In this document: positions 1-9,437 of the stretch, piece after piece
How positions within the stretch are numbered: position 1 is the stretch's first letter
Layout of the letters: each line of letters starts with the position of its first letter
From: Thioalkalivibrio sp. ALMg11
GTDB lineage: Bacteria > Pseudomonadota > Gammaproteobacteria > Ectothiorhodospirales > Ectothiorhodospiraceae
Direction of reading: 5' to 3'
Assembly (NCBI RefSeq): GCF_000377905.1
Contig: NZ_KB898874.1
Coordinates: 372,001-436,000, forward strand
Length of the DNA stretch: 64,000 nucleotides
The notes under the pieces: generated by a model
Database searches by the model: none
What the model was told of the DNA's origin: nothing
The model's input: only the letters and a program-made list of their open reading frames with translations
Translations under genes and position numbers: made by a program

Positions 1-1
1 C

Positions 2-67
2 GGCGACGAGCTGAATATACGACTCGATGGCGAAGATTTTACGCTGCTGTCACTCGAACGCGATTGA
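2..67 (+). CDS. C-terminal end of an unidentified protein (partial)
   Basis: The reading frame open at the left edge encodes 21 residues ending in LLSLERD and a TGA at 65-67. The acidic, regular codon use resembles neighbouring genes, so this is probably the 3' end of a real gene running in from the left and converging on lysS. Too little is visible to name a family. Bases 68-171 between it and lysS show no clear terminator. Confidence 0.35.
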   Translation, partial: GDELNIRLDGEDFTLLSLERD

Positions 68-171
68 AGCGACGCTGACCCCTTCGACATAACAGTCAGC
101 CCCAGAGGCCAACCCACTACTCGCATCCCTCGAGCCGCCCTCGGTCGAAATGACCGACGCGCTGGCGTCGT

Positions 172-1662
172 TCAGGCCTCAGGGCGCAGGTGCGGGAACA
201 GCAGGACGTCGCGGATCGAGGCGCTGTCGGTCAGCAGCATGACCAGGCGGTCGATGCCGATGCCCTCGCCGGCGGTCGGCGGCAGGCCATATTCCAGCGC
301 TCGGATGTAGTCGGCGTCATAGTGCATGGCCTCGTCGTCGCCAGCGTCTTTCTCCGCGACCTGGGCCTGAAAGCGTTCGGCCTGGTCTTCCGGGTCGTTC
401 AGCTCGGAGAAGCCATTGGCAATCTCGCGCCCGCCGACAAACAGCTCGAAGCGATCGGTGACGAACGGATCGTCGTCGTTGCGCCGCGCCAGCGGCGAGA
501 CCTCGGTCGGATAGGCGGTAATGAACGTCGGGTGACGCAGCTGGTTCTCGGCGGTGTACTCGAAGATCTCGGTCCACAGCTTGCCCAGACCGAAGCTCGG
601 CTTGATCGGGATCTCCAGGCGCTCGCAGTGCGCGCGTACCTTCTCGATGTCGTCCAGGTCGCCTTCCGCGATCTCGGCGTTGTGGGCCAGGATCGCCTCG
701 CGCACGCTCATGCGCGTGAACGGCTTGCCGAAATCGTAGGTCTCGCCCTGGTACTCGATGGTGGTCGTGCCCAGCACGTCCTCGCACAGACCACGCAGCA
801 GCGTCTCGGTGCGGTCCATCAGCGCGCGGTAGTCCACGAACGCCTCGTAGAATTCGAGCATGGTGAACTCGGGGTTGTGTCGCGTGGACAGCCCCTCGTT
901 GCGGAAATTTCGGTTGATCTCGAAGACCTTCTCGAAGCCGCCGACCACCAGGCGCTTGAGATACAGCTCCGGCGCGACGCGCAGGTACAGCGGCATGTCC
1001 AGCGCGTTGTGGTGGGTCGCGAACGGCCGCGCGGTCGCGCCCCCAGGGATCACCTGCATCATCGGTGTCTCCACCTCGATGAAGTCGTGATCCTCGAAGT
1101 ACTCGCGGATGTAACGCACGATACGGGTACGAGTGCGGAACAGCTCGCGGCTGTCCAGGCTGGTGATCAGGTCCACGTACCGCTGGCGATAGCGCTGCTC
1201 CTGGTCGGTCAGGCCGTGGAACTTCTCCGGCAGCGGACGCAGACTCTTGGTCAGCAGACGCAGCTCATCGAGCTGGACCGTCAACTCCCCGGTCTTGGTC
1301 TTGAACAGCGTGCCCTGACCTCCCACGATATCGCCCAGATCCCACTGCTTGAACGCCGGGTACACGCCCTCCGGCAGGCTGTCGCGCTGCGCGAACAACT
1401 GGATGTCGCCCGACTGATCGCGCAGGCGGATGAAGCTTGCCTTGCCCATCACGCGCTTGCCGACCATGCGTCCAGCGACCGTCACGCGAATCCCCTGCCC
1501 CTCCAGCGCCTCGCCCTCGGTCTCGTCATGCGCGGCGTGCAGCGCACCGGCCAGCGCATCGCGGCGGAAGTCGTTCGGGAATGCCGGACCGTCCGCGCGC
1601 AGTTCGTTCAGCTTGCTGCGGCGCTGCGCGATCAGCTTGTTCTCGTCAGTGGTTTCGGTCAT
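172..1662 (-). CDS. lysS: Lysyl-tRNA synthetase, class II
   Basis: Charges tRNA-Lys with lysine in the cytoplasm. The 496-residue length fits the class II family. An OB-fold anticodon-binding domain covers about residues 55-150. The catalytic domain carries motif 2 ([19 protein letters not shown], about residues 255-273) and motif 3 ([13 protein letters not shown], about 465). I chose the ATG at 1662 (MTETTDENK), which fits the family N-terminus; a start five codons further up is possible. It lies 24 bases downstream of prfB on the same strand, the classic prfB-lysS pair, so the two are probably co-transcribed. Confidence 0.97.
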   Translation of the reverse strand: MTETTDENKLIAQRRSKLNELRADGPAFPNDFRRDALAGALHAAHDETEGEALEGQGIRVTVAGRMVGKRVMGKASFIRLRDQSGDIQLFAQRDSLPEGVYPAFKQWDLGDIVGGQGTLFKTKTGELTVQLDELRLLTKSLRPLPEKFHGLTDQEQRYRQRYVDLITSLDSRELFRTRTRIVRYIREYFEDHDFIEVETPMMQVIPGGATARPFATHHNALDMPLYLRVAPELYLKRLVVGGFEKVFEINRNFRNEGLSTRHNPEFTMLEFYEAFVDYRALMDRTETLLRGLCEDVLGTTTIEYQGETYDFGKPFTRMSVREAILAHNAEIAEGDLDDIEKVRAHCERLEIPIKPSFGLGKLWTEIFEYTAENQLRHPTFITAYPTEVSPLARRNDDDPFVTDRFELFVGGREIANGFSELNDPEDQAERFQAQVAEKDAGDDEAMHYDADYIRALEYGLPPTAGEGIGIDRLVMLLTDSASIRDVLLFPHLRPEA

Positions 1663-1686
1663 CAGAAATCCATGCAATAGGTAGAC

Positions 1687-2785
1687 TTACAAGCCACTCT
1701 TGAGACTGGCTTCAATGAAGGGGTCGAGGTCGCCGTCGAGCACGCCCTGAGTGTTGCCGACCTCGACGCCGGTGCGCAGGTCCTTGATCCGCGATTGATC
1801 CAGCACGTAGGAGCGGATCTGGCTGCCCCAGCCGATGTCGGACTTGGTGTCCTCCACCGCCTGCCGCTCGGCGTTGCGCTCCTGCAACTCGCGCTCGTAC
1901 AGCTTGGCGCGCAGCTGGTTCATCGCCATCTCGCGGTTCTTGTGCTGCGAGCGCCCGGCCTGACACGCCGCCACCACACCCGTCGGGACGTGCGTAATGC
2001 GCACCGCCGAGTCAGTGGTGTTCACGTGCTGGCCGCCGGCACCGGAGGAGCGATAGGTATCGACCCGCAGATCCGCCGGGTTGATCTCGATCTCGAAGTT
2101 CTCGTCGATCTCCGGAGAGGCGAACACGGACGCGAACGAGGTGTGCCGGCGGTTGCCGGAATCGAACGGTGACTTGCGCACCAACCGATGCACGCCGGTC
2201 TCGGTGCGCAGCCAGCCAAAGGCGTATTCGCCCTGGATGTGCACGGTCGCACTCTTGATCCCGGCGGTTTCGCCCTCGGAGAGCTCGGTGACCTCCGCCT
2301 TGAAGCCCTTGTGCTCGGCCCAGCGCAGGTACATGCGCAGCAGGATGTTGGCCCAGTCCTGGGCCTCGGTGCCCCCGGAACCGGCCTGGATATCGAGGTA
2401 GGCATTGGCCTCGTCCATGTCGCCGGAGAACATGCGGCGAAACTCGAGGCCCTCGATGCGCGCGATCAGTGCCTCGACATCGGCCTCGACCGAGGTCACC
2501 GTCTCCTGGTCGTCATCCGCCTCGGCCATCTCCAGCAGATCCCGGCTCTCGTCCAGCTGGGTGCCGATCTCGCGGATGTTGTCCACCACGCCCTCGAGCT
2601 GGGCCCGCTCCTTGTTCAGGGCCTGGGCCTGCTCCGGGTCGTTCCAGATATCCGGGTTCTGTTCCAGCTCGCGCTGGACTTCCTCTAGCCGTTCTTCCTT
2701 GGCAGGGTAGTCAAAGATACCCCCTAAGGCCTTCCAGGCGGCCTTTCAGGTCATCGATCAGGGAATACAGCGCGTTCAGTTCCAT
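1687..2785 (-). CDS. prfB: Peptide chain release factor 2, with programmed +1 frameshift
   Basis: RF2 terminates translation at UGA and UAA. Translation starts at the ATG ending at 2785 and reads 24 codons ([12 protein letters not shown]...) to an in-frame TGA at 2711-2713. It then shifts +1 and continues from GAC at 2712 to the TAA at 1687-1689, giving 365 residues, the E. coli length. The slip site reads AGGGGGTATCTTTGAC: an internal Shine-Dalgarno-like run followed by CTT TGA C, as in E. coli. The tripeptide SPF (in VRKSPFDSG) and the hydrolysis motif GGQ (SGAGGQHVN) are present. The frameshift makes RF2 limit its own synthesis. The product is one protein, not a pseudogene. Confidence 0.97.
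2706..2725 (-). promoter_or_regulatory. prfB +1 programmed frameshift site
   Basis: On the minus strand the sequence is CTTAGGGGGTATCTTTGACT. The purine-rich AGGGGG mimics a Shine-Dalgarno 3 nt before the CTT codon, and the following TGA is the RF2-decoded stop. When RF2 is scarce, the ribosome slips from CTT to TTT and enters the GAC frame. It matches the well-studied E. coli site base for base in its core. Confidence 0.95.
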
Positions 2786-2872
2786 GGCAGTTTCCGTCGG
2801 GTGCCGTGGCGCACACGGCAGGTTCGATCACGTGGCGAGAAAAGCCGCGCAGTATAACACCCGACAGCGGCT

Positions 2873-3841
2873 TCAGGGCCGGCGGGGACGGCGCCAGAAC
2901 GCCAGCGCGTCGCGGCGTTCCAGCACCAGGGCGCCGCAATCCGCGCCCGACCCGGCCGCGGATTGCGGATCAACAAATTCGAGCGTGCCCAGCCCCCCAC
3001 GGAGCAGAGCCCGCAGCTTCGGCGCCACCACGTCGTCGGCAACCGACTCCAAAAGCTCGAACCGGCGCTCGAGCGATGGGGGCGCCTCCAGCGCCTCGAC
3101 GACGACAACGGTATTCCCCGACTCTGCCGGGGCGGCCGCCGGGGCGGCCGCCCAGTCGATGCCGGCACCCCGAGCCAGCCAGTGCGCGACCACCCCACCG
3201 CCGCACACACGCTGCACGCCCGTCGGGCCACCGGGATGCCCGGGCGACCACAGCCAGAGGCCATGCACGGCCCCGCGCCCCTCCCGCTCGCGCGCCAGAT
3301 TCACCGGCTGCTGGAACCAGGCCATTTGCAGAGCATTCCCCAGCACCTGCAGCCGCCGCGCGACATCGCCCTTCATCGACGGCGCCACCATGGCGCGCCC
3401 CATACCGATCGACGGTGGCGGGCCCGACGCGTCGCCCTCGGCGTCCATCCGCAACTCCCACAAGCCGTCATCACTTAGCGCCAGGGTCGCCCCGGCCGCC
3501 TCCAGCTCCGGCTGTGCAGCCGACCACAAGGCCTCGCGCTCGGTCTCCGACACCGTATCCACCGGATACGCCACCAGGTCCTTCATCCCGGGCGTCAGCT
3601 GCACCGGCTGGGCCAGCCAGGTGCGCCACCCGGCTTCGGGCTGCCGGTATCCCAGCCGATCGGCCAACGCGGCCTCCCACCCCGGTGCTGTCTTGCTTGT
3701 GTCCACGCTCCGCGCTCGTCCGAGCCAACGCGCCAGACGTTTCACCGAGGTAGGAGGCGCATCCGGCGCCATGCCCCCGGGCGAAGCCCACAGGCCCGGC
3801 AGCAGGTGGATCACCCGGCGACTTGCATCCGGCCGTGTCAT
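2873..3841 (-). CDS. RpfE-like / phosphoglycerate mutase-like protein
   Basis: A 322-residue protein of the family found between prfB and recJ or in rpf clusters of beta- and gammaproteobacteria, annotated variously as regulatory protein RpfE or cofactor-independent phosphoglycerate mutase-like. The N-terminus (VIHLLPGLW) and the positional link to prfB-lysS support this. The alkaline-phosphatase-fold metal ligands of true phosphoglycerate mutases are not evident, so enzymatic activity is doubtful. Its ATG overlaps the psiE stop (ATGA), suggesting translational coupling. The true biochemical role is unknown. Confidence 0.7.
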   Translation of the reverse strand: MTRPDASRRVIHLLPGLWASPGGMAPDAPPTSVKRLARWLGRARSVDTSKTAPGWEAALADRLGYRQPEAGWRTWLAQPVQLTPGMKDLVAYPVDTVSETEREALWSAAQPELEAAGATLALSDDGLWELRMDAEGDASGPPPSIGMGRAMVAPSMKGDVARRLQVLGNALQMAWFQQPVNLAREREGRGAVHGLWLWSPGHPGGPTGVQRVCGGGVVAHWLARGAGIDWAAAPAAAPAESGNTVVVVEALEAPPSLERRFELLESVADDVVAPKLRALLRGGLGTLEFVDPQSAAGSGADCGALVLERRDALAFWRRPRRP

Positions 3842-4302
3842 TGATCGGATCCGTAGCGCCCCTTCGGTGCATCGCGTTCCTTCCCCGGATCATCCTCGAT
3901 GCCGGGCGTAATGCGGCCTTCGTCGTCATACGGAAGCCGGACATGACCATAGCGCAGCACCAGCACCGCGCCTGCCAGGATCAGGACCCCGGCAGTGACC
4001 GCGATCAGCTCCCAAACCGTCATGTCCTTCATGTCGATGATCACGTAGCGCGCCAGCGCGACGATCGCGATGTAGATCGGAAGGCGCACCGGGAGACGTC
4101 CGGAACGCAGGTAGATCCCGACCATCGCCAGTACCTCGAGAAAGATGAACAGCAACAACAGGTCGGCGAGCCCCACCCACATCGCCGAGATCATCGCGGC
4201 AATTTCCTGCAAGATCGCGATCACGGTGGCCACGGCGATCACCACCAGCACGGCCACTTCGACATGATGCAGGGCGCGGCGCCCGGCGCGTTCGACGTTC
4301 AT
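3838..4302 (-). CDS. psiE: PsiE family membrane protein (phosphate-starvation-inducible)
   Basis: A 154-residue inner-membrane protein with about four hydrophobic helices: AVLVVIAVATVIAIL, LADLLLLFIFLEVLAMVGIYL, IYIAIVALARYVII and LIAVTAGVLILAGAVLVL. The spacing and the segment RLPIYIAIVALARYVIIDMK are characteristic of the PsiE family, whose function is unknown beyond induction by phosphate limitation in E. coli. The hydrophilic C-terminal tail of about 35 residues is charged. Its stop overlaps the next gene by 4 bases. It is divergent from the DUF255 protein gene, with 115 bases between them. Confidence 0.85.
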   Translation of the reverse strand: MNVERAGRRALHHVEVAVLVVIAVATVIAILQEIAAMISAMWVGLADLLLLFIFLEVLAMVGIYLRSGRLPVRLPIYIAIVALARYVIIDMKDMTVWELIAVTAGVLILAGAVLVLRYGHVRLPYDDEGRITPGIEDDPGKERDAPKGRYGSDQ

Positions 4303-4417
4303 TCACTCACCAAAATTGCCCCAATAAGTCTGGCCATCCTACCACTCGCCCCGGGCACGAACGCTCAATCCTCCCATTGGTCTATACCATTAGACACAAC
4401 GATCTGAAGCACCCGCG

Positions 4418-5971
4418 ATGCCTAAACCTCTCCACATCAAAAGCCCGTCCGCTACGCACCGCATCCAGTGGTCCGCCGCACGCGGTTTCGTCGCGGGACT
4501 CGCCCTGCTGGCGCTCGCGCTGCCGAGCAACGCCGAGGACTACCCCGCCGACTCCGCGATCGACTGGCAGGACTGGGACAGCCAACTGTTCGAGGAGTCC
4601 GAGGCGCGCGAGCGGCCGATCTTCTTCTACTTCCACGGCCAGTGGTGCACCTGGTGCCGCGACTTCCAGGACGAATCGCTGGAGAACCCCGACGTGGTGG
4701 ACACCATTGACCAGCACTACATCCCGGTCCTGGTCGATCTGGACGAACGTGCGGACCTGTTCCGGCGCTACGGCGGCCGCGGCCTGCCCTTCGTGGTCAT
4801 CGTGAACCATGAGGACGAAATGCTGACCCGCTTCACCGGTCACGTGAATCCCCGCGACCTGCAGAGCATCCTGGTGGCCCAGCGGGACATGTTCTCGGTC
4901 ACCGGGCGCGAGATCACGCCGGACGACGCCGCGATCGACGATCTTGATCCCTTTATGGAGATGCTCGACGAGGTCTATGACGCCCGCGCCGACCGCCTGA
5001 GCGGCAGCGCCACCTTCGGCACCCTCAGCAAGCGCCCGCAGCCCTGGACCTATCGCTTCCTGCTCACCGCCGAAGACTGGCAGGACCGCATGCCCGGGCT
5101 ACTCGACCAGATCGCGGACGACCTCTACGACGAGGTCGAAGGCGGCTTCTTCTTCTTTCACGACCCGGACCAGCGCGACCCGGTCCTGGCACTGGAGACC
5201 TCCAAGCGCCTGGACCAGAACGCCGCATTCCTGTGGCTGTTCTCCGAGGCCCATGACGCCATCGGCGACGAGCGCTACGCCGAGATCGCCCGCGGCATCC
5301 GGGATTACCTGCACGACCACCTGTGGGACAGCCGCCAGCTGCGCTTCGGCAACAGTCAGTACGCCGACCGCGACTACTACCAGCTGGACCCGGAGACGCG
5401 CACACAAACCGACCCGCCGCAGGTCGACCGCAACACCTACGCCGACACCTCAGGCCAGGCGATCGCCGCCCTCGCCAACATGGCGCGGGTGCTGGAAGAC
5501 AGGGACACACTGGAGTGGGCACACGAGGCCCTGCGGGCGCTGGATCGCTACCTGCAGACCGAACAGGGGTACCTCCACGGCATCTCCGCTACCGGCCGCC
5601 CGGCGATGGAGGGCTACCTGCCCTCGCAGATCTGGCCGGAGATCGCCCGCCAGGAACTGGCGCGCGCCACGGAGGCACTGGACGGCGAGCAACCGGAGAT
5701 GCCCGACCCGGGCGCGGCGCTAGATCGGCTGGAACCGTTCTTCAACGAAGAGCTGGGCGCCCACGCCGAGCGTATCGGCACCGACCTCGAACCCTGGTCG
5801 GAGACCCGCACCCAGGCGGCGCTGGCCTGGTGGCTCTACCACCTGCCGGACGCTGCCATCGCGGAATCACACATCAATCGCGACAGGGTCCGCGAAGGCC
5901 TTCGCATCGAACCCGGTGCCGACCCCGACGACGTCGCCCTGGGCTTCGATGCCCTGCGCCGGGGCTTCTAA
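4418..5971 (+). CDS. Secreted thioredoxin-domain protein, DUF255/YyaL-like
   Basis: A 517-residue protein. Residues 1-40 form a signal peptide (hydrophobic core GLALLALALPSNAE), so it acts outside the cytoplasm. A thioredoxin fold follows (about 45-165) with the redox motif W76-C77-T78-W79-C80 and the cis-proline region GLPFVV (P124). The rest resembles the helical repeat region of the YyaL/SSP411 (DUF255) family, including GGFFFFHDP and the QNAAFLWLFSEAH helix. It is shorter than the roughly 680 residues of typical cytoplasmic YyaL. A thiol-disulfide or peroxide-related role is likely, but the substrate is unknown. Its stop codon lies inside a perfect hairpin. Confidence 0.8.
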   Translation: MPKPLHIKSPSATHRIQWSAARGFVAGLALLALALPSNAEDYPADSAIDWQDWDSQLFEESEARERPIFFYFHGQWCTWCRDFQDESLENPDVVDTIDQHYIPVLVDLDERADLFRRYGGRGLPFVVIVNHEDEMLTRFTGHVNPRDLQSILVAQRDMFSVTGREITPDDAAIDDLDPFMEMLDEVYDARADRLSGSATFGTLSKRPQPWTYRFLLTAEDWQDRMPGLLDQIADDLYDEVEGGFFFFHDPDQRDPVLALETSKRLDQNAAFLWLFSEAHDAIGDERYAEIARGIRDYLHDHLWDSRQLRFGNSQYADRDYYQLDPETRTQTDPPQVDRNTYADTSGQAIAALANMARVLEDRDTLEWAHEALRALDRYLQTEQGYLHGISATGRPAMEGYLPSQIWPEIARQELARATEALDGEQPEMPDPGAALDRLEPFFNEELGAHAERIGTDLEPWSETRTQAALAWWLYHLPDAAIAESHINRDRVREGLRIEPGADPDDVALGFDALRRGF

Positions 5972-5982
5972 AGCCCCGGCGC
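5956..5982 (+). terminator. Perfect GC-rich hairpin spanning a stop codon
   Basis: The arms GCGCCGGGGCTT and AAGCCCCGGCGC form a perfect 12-bp stem with a 3-nt loop that includes the TAA stop of the upstream gene. No T-run follows, so it is not a canonical intrinsic terminator. It may protect the 3' end or act bidirectionally against the converging MCP gene. Confidence 0.5.
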
Positions 5983-6095
5983 AAGCCCTCGCGGTCGCTC
6001 ACCCCGCGTCACCGCGAGATGCAACACATGGTCACCACACCGGCCCCGATTCCGCAGGACGGCGAGCCGAACCTGCGGTGTGCCTGGCTCGGCCG

Positions 6096-7325
6096 TTACG
6101 CCTGCTGACGGAAGCCCGCGACCTCGCTCTGTAGCTTCTGCGCCAGGGCCTCCAGGGCCTCCACCGCCTGCTGCATCTCGTTCGCCCCGTCGGCATTGCG
6201 CACGGCGATGTCGTTGATGTGGTGGATGTTGCGGTTGATCTCTTCCGCCACTTGGCTTTGCTCCTCGGTCGCGCTGGCCACCTGGCGGGTCATATCGTCG
6301 ATGGCGGTCACCGAGTCGTGGATGTACTCCAGGGTCTCACCGGCCTCGCCCGCCTTCGCCACCGAGGTCTCGGCATGCTGCTGGCTGACCTCCATCGCCT
6401 GCACCGCGCGGGTGGCCCCGCCCTGCAGGCGCTGGATGATCTCGCGGATCTCCCCGGTCGAGTTGTTGGTGCGTTGTGCCAGGTGACGTACTTCGTCCGC
6501 CACCACTGCAAAGCCCCGTCCGGCCTCGCCGGCCCGCGCCGCCTCGATGGCCGCGTTCAGCGCCAGCAAGTTGGTTTTCTCGGCGATCTCCTCGATCACC
6601 TGCAGGATCGTGCCGATGTTGTCGCTGTCACCCTTCAGCTCGACGATCACATTGTTCGCCTGACGAATCTCGCCGGCCAGCGTGTTGATCGCACCCTGGG
6701 TCGCCTGCACCACGGTGCGCCCGCCTTCCGCCGCACGGGTCGCTTGCCCCGCGCTCTCGGCCGTGCTCTGCGTATTGTTGGCGACTTCCTGCACCGTGGC
6801 AGACATCTGGTTCATCGCCGTGACCACCTGCTCCACATCACCGCGCTGCTCGTGGGTGGCACGCGTCATTTCATTGCTGCGCCCATCCAATTGCCGCGCC
6901 GAGGCGGCAATCCCGTCCGCCGCGTCCGCAACCTGGCGAATGAGCCCCGAGAGCCGGCCCATCACCGTGTTGAAGGCCGCGCCGGTGCGCCCGATCTCGT
7001 CGTCGGTCGTCACCTCCACCCGGTGCCCGAGATCCGCGCGGCCCTCGCCGATCGCCTCCAGACCCTCGGCCAGGCGCTCCATGGGGCGCGTCAGCACATT
7101 GGCGTAGAACCAGCCAATACCCAGCGCCACCACGAACGCGATGATCCATAGCGCCCATAGCAGCCACCACAACTGGGTCACCAGCGCCGCGTCCACACCC
7201 GCGGCGAGATCGCCTTTCATGGTGTGGAAGGTCACCCCGCCCATGATGGACAACGGCACCGTGCTGACCACGATCACCAGGATAATGAGCTTTAGCCGCA
7301 GCCCCCCCAGATTCCCTATCTTCAT
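6096..7325 (-). CDS. Methyl-accepting chemotaxis protein without a large sensor domain
   Basis: A 409-residue chemoreceptor. Transmembrane helix 1 is at about residues 12-32 and helix 2 at 52-75, with only about 20 residues between, so there is no periplasmic ligand-binding domain. A HAMP linker follows (76-128), then the coiled-coil signalling domain with its conserved hairpin tip ([19 protein letters not shown], about 249-267). It should act with CheA/CheW on the inner face of the membrane and may sense membrane state or a partner protein. It starts at the ATG ending at 7325, preceded by a strong AAAGGAGG ribosome binding site. A sigma-28-like promoter is upstream. Confidence 0.93.
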   Translation of the reverse strand: MKIGNLGGLRLKLIILVIVVSTVPLSIMGGVTFHTMKGDLAAGVDAALVTQLWWLLWALWIIAFVVALGIGWFYANVLTRPMERLAEGLEAIGEGRADLGHRVEVTTDDEIGRTGAAFNTVMGRLSGLIRQVADAADGIAASARQLDGRSNEMTRATHEQRGDVEQVVTAMNQMSATVQEVANNTQSTAESAGQATRAAEGGRTVVQATQGAINTLAGEIRQANNVIVELKGDSDNIGTILQVIEEIAEKTNLLALNAAIEAARAGEAGRGFAVVADEVRHLAQRTNNSTGEIREIIQRLQGGATRAVQAMEVSQQHAETSVAKAGEAGETLEYIHDSVTAIDDMTRQVASATEEQSQVAEEINRNIHHINDIAVRNADGANEMQQAVEALEALAQKLQSEVAGFRQQA

Positions 7326-7346
7326 CGACGTCCTCCTTTGGGATCG

Positions 7347-7373
7347 TTAACGACCACCAGGCCCCGGCCTTGA
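7347..7373 (-). promoter_or_regulatory. Candidate sigma-28 (FliA) promoter of the MCP gene
   Basis: On the minus strand, TCAA, 15 bases, then GTCGTTAA. The flagellar sigma factor consensus is TAAA-N15-GCCGATAA, so the match is 3/4 and 6/8 with exact spacing. It sits 20-45 bases before the start codon of a chemoreceptor gene, a typical FliA target. No experimental support. Confidence 0.4.
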
Positions 7374-7454
7374 GTCCGGCGCAGTATCCGTCAGCCCTCG
7401 CAGCTACATCATGATCAAGCTCAATCCGAACCCCTGGCTGCAAGTTCAAAAGCG

Positions 7455-7700
7455 TTGCACCACAGAGAGCGCCGAGGGCACCAAGAGGAAAAACGACAGG
7501 TTCACCACGAAGCGCACGAAGACGCGACGTCAGAAAAGCTTTTTGTGGGGCGCCCGGGCAGCCGATGCGCCGAAACCGGCATCGCGCCGCCCGTGATCCA
7601 CCCGGCGTGCAACACCATGTGCCTACCCGCTTTTTGATCTTCGTGTGAATGGTTGCTGCCCTTGAACTTCTTCGTGCCTTCGTGCGGTTCGTGGTGAATA
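7455..7700. repeat. Inverted-repeat intergenic element with CACGAAG arms
   Basis: TTCACCACGAAGCGCACGAAG at 7501-7521 is repeated inverted at 7678-7698 with one mismatch across 21 bases. A purine-rich flank (CACAGAGAGCGCCGAGGGCACC, split around 7457) resembles ACCACGAAG/CACAGAG-type dispersed repeats seen between genes in many bacteria. No open reading frame is supported in 7326-7742. It looks like a small non-coding mobile or palindromic element. Confidence 0.5.
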
Positions 7701-7742
7701 AAGCCCTTGAGCGGGCGCTCGCCTCACCCCCGATACCCAGAC

Positions 7743-7780
7743 ACAAAAAACCCGCGGCCCCGAAACTCGGGACCGCGGGT
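7743..7780 (-). terminator. Rho-independent terminator of the rhlE-like gene
   Basis: On the minus strand, CCCGCGGTCCCGA, loop, TCGGGGCCGCGGG is followed by TTTTTT. The stem is strong, with a single mismatch. It lies 27 bases past the stop of the DEAD-box helicase gene. Confidence 0.88.
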
Positions 7781-7806
7781 TCGCGGTACTGCGTTAGCGG
7801 GTCGGT

Positions 7807-9126
7807 TTACCGGCTGCGAGCCGCGCGGTTGCCGTTGGCGGACGGGCGACCGTTGCCGCCGCGACCACCACCGGGCTTGCCGCCGCGACCGTTGCGCGGG
7901 GCGCCGCTGCGGGCACCACCGCCCGGCTTGCCACCCGGACCGCCACGGCCATTCGCGTTGCCGTCATTGGCGGCGGGCTTCGGCGTGGCGAAACCCTCGG
8001 TCTCGATGCGGTCGATCGGACGCTTGATCAGGCGCTCGATGCCCTTCAGCAGCTTGATCTCCTCGCCATCCACCAGCGACAGCGCGGCACCGGCGGAGCC
8101 GGCACGCCCGGTGCGACCGATGCGATGCACGTAATCCTCCGGCACGTTCGGCAGCTCGAAGTTGACCACCTGCGGCAGCTGGTCAATGTCCAGCCCGCGC
8201 GCGGCGATATCGGTGGCCACCAGGACCGGCACCTGACCGGACTTGAACTGCTTCAGCGCCTTGGTACGGGCCGCCTGGCTCTTGTTGCCGTGAATCGCCT
8301 CGGAGCGCACGCCGTCCTTCGACAGCTTCTCGGCCAGGCGATTGGCGCCGTGCTTGGTACGGGTAAACACCAGCACCTGTTCCCAGTTGTTGGTACGGAT
8401 CAGGTGGCTCAGCAATTCGCGCTTCTGGCTCGTCTCGACCAGGTGCACACTTTGCTCCACGCCCTCGGCGGCCGTGTTGCGCGGGGCAATGTCGATCTCC
8501 GCGGGGTTGGTCAGCAGGCCGTTGGCGAGCTTGCGGATCTCGTCGGAGAAGGTCGCCGAGAACATCAGGTTCTGGCGGTTCTTCGGCATCATCGCGATCA
8601 ACTTCTTGATGTCGCGGATAAAGCCCATGTCGAGCATGCGATCGGCCTCGTCGAGGACCAGGATCTCCACACCGGACAGGTCGATGGTCTTCTGGTTGGC
8701 GTGATCCAGCAGACGTCCCGGTGTTGCCACCACGATGTCCATGCGGTCACGCAGCGCCTTGATCTGCGGGTTCATGTTCACGCCACCGAAGATCGTCATC
8801 GAGCGCATTTTCAGATTGCGCCCGTAGGTCTTCACGGATTCGTGAACCTGCGCGGCCAGCTCGCGGGTCGGGGTCAGCACCAGGCAGCGCGGGCGGCCAT
8901 TGCCGGCCTGCGGCGCATCCGAGGTGGAAAGGCGTTGCAGGATCGGCAGGGTGAAGCCGGCGGTCTTGCCGGTGCCGGTCTGGGCGGCGGCCAGCAGGTC
9001 GCCTCCCTTCAGGACTTCCGGGATGGCCTGGGCCTGGATCGGGGTCGGGTGCTGGTACCCGGAGGTTTCCAGCGCACGCAAAAGGGTATCGGCCAACCCG
9101 AGGTCGGCAAAGGTCGTATCAGTCAT
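7807..9126 (-). CDS. rhlE: DEAD-box RNA helicase, RhlE type
   Basis: An ATP-dependent RNA helicase involved in RNA remodelling, ribosome assembly or the degradosome. The 439 residues contain the Q motif (F6 to Q31), motif [10 protein letters not shown] (47-55), [12 protein letters not shown] (MFSATFSD) and [10 protein letters not shown]. The C-terminal tail of about 65 residues is basic and rich in Gly, Asn and Arg, typical of RhlE RNA-binding tails. The start is the ATG ending at 9126 ([11 protein letters not shown]), with GGAGC upstream, rather than a longer in-frame extension. It is divergent from the Aer-like receptor gene. Confidence 0.95.
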   Translation of the reverse strand: MTDTTFADLGLADTLLRALETSGYQHPTPIQAQAIPEVLKGGDLLAAAQTGTGKTAGFTLPILQRLSTSDAPQAGNGRPRCLVLTPTRELAAQVHESVKTYGRNLKMRSMTIFGGVNMNPQIKALRDRMDIVVATPGRLLDHANQKTIDLSGVEILVLDEADRMLDMGFIRDIKKLIAMMPKNRQNLMFSATFSDEIRKLANGLLTNPAEIDIAPRNTAAEGVEQSVHLVETSQKRELLSHLIRTNNWEQVLVFTRTKHGANRLAEKLSKDGVRSEAIHGNKSQAARTKALKQFKSGQVPVLVATDIAARGLDIDQLPQVVNFELPNVPEDYVHRIGRTGRAGSAGAALSLVDGEEIKLLKGIERLIKRPIDRIETEGFATPKPAANDGNANGRGGPGGKPGGGARSGAPRNGRGGKPGGGRGGNGRPSANGNRAARSR

Positions 9127-9283
9127 GGAATGCTCCAACGCCACCCGCCACTCGTTCAACACAGAGCACCCATCGGGGGAAACGAAATCAGGGGGATCAC
9201 TGCGAGCCGGAAGGCTCAGGATCAAATGAACGGACGCTGACGGGCGGGGCGTTCGATCCGGGCACTATACGCCTTTTGTCAAT

Positions 9284-9310
9284 GAAAAGACACCGCTCCA
9301 TACCCGATCG
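9284..9310 (+). promoter_or_regulatory. Weak sigma-28-like promoter upstream of the Aer-like MCP
   Basis: GAAA, 15 bases, CCCGATCG compares with TAAA-N15-GCCGATAA (3/4 and 5/8). It lies about 130 bases upstream of the start. The rest of the 311-base divergent region (9127-9437) shows no other clear element apart from AT-rich GGATATATATTTG at 9310. Speculative. Confidence 0.25.
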
Positions 9311-9437
9311 GATATATATTTGTTTTGTGGGGGAATATCCGCTAGCTTCACCCAAACAAGACAAGCCGGCGCCCAAGGAGCGCCGGTGGGGCCGACGCGA
9401 CCCGCAACAACCACGATCGGCCTACAGGGGTTACAAC

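Noticed and set aside
190-1680. A 496-codon open frame on the plus strand opposite lysS
   Set aside because: It mirrors lysS exactly, is rich in Arg, Gln and His as GC-rich antisense frames are, and has no ribosome binding site.
2711-2713. A nonsense mutation in prfB
   Set aside because: The TGA is the conserved programmed frameshift stop, not damage.
4303-4417. Sigma-70 promoters in the psiE/DUF255 divergent gap
   Set aside because: TTGGTC and TATACC are present but not at a usable spacing, so I could not assign a promoter on either strand. No PhoB-box pair is evident either.
9276-9437. A 54-residue N-terminal extension of the Aer-like receptor
   Set aside because: The extension has no similarity to Aer proteins and overlaps the likely promoter. 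The ATG at 9438 has AGGGG upstream.
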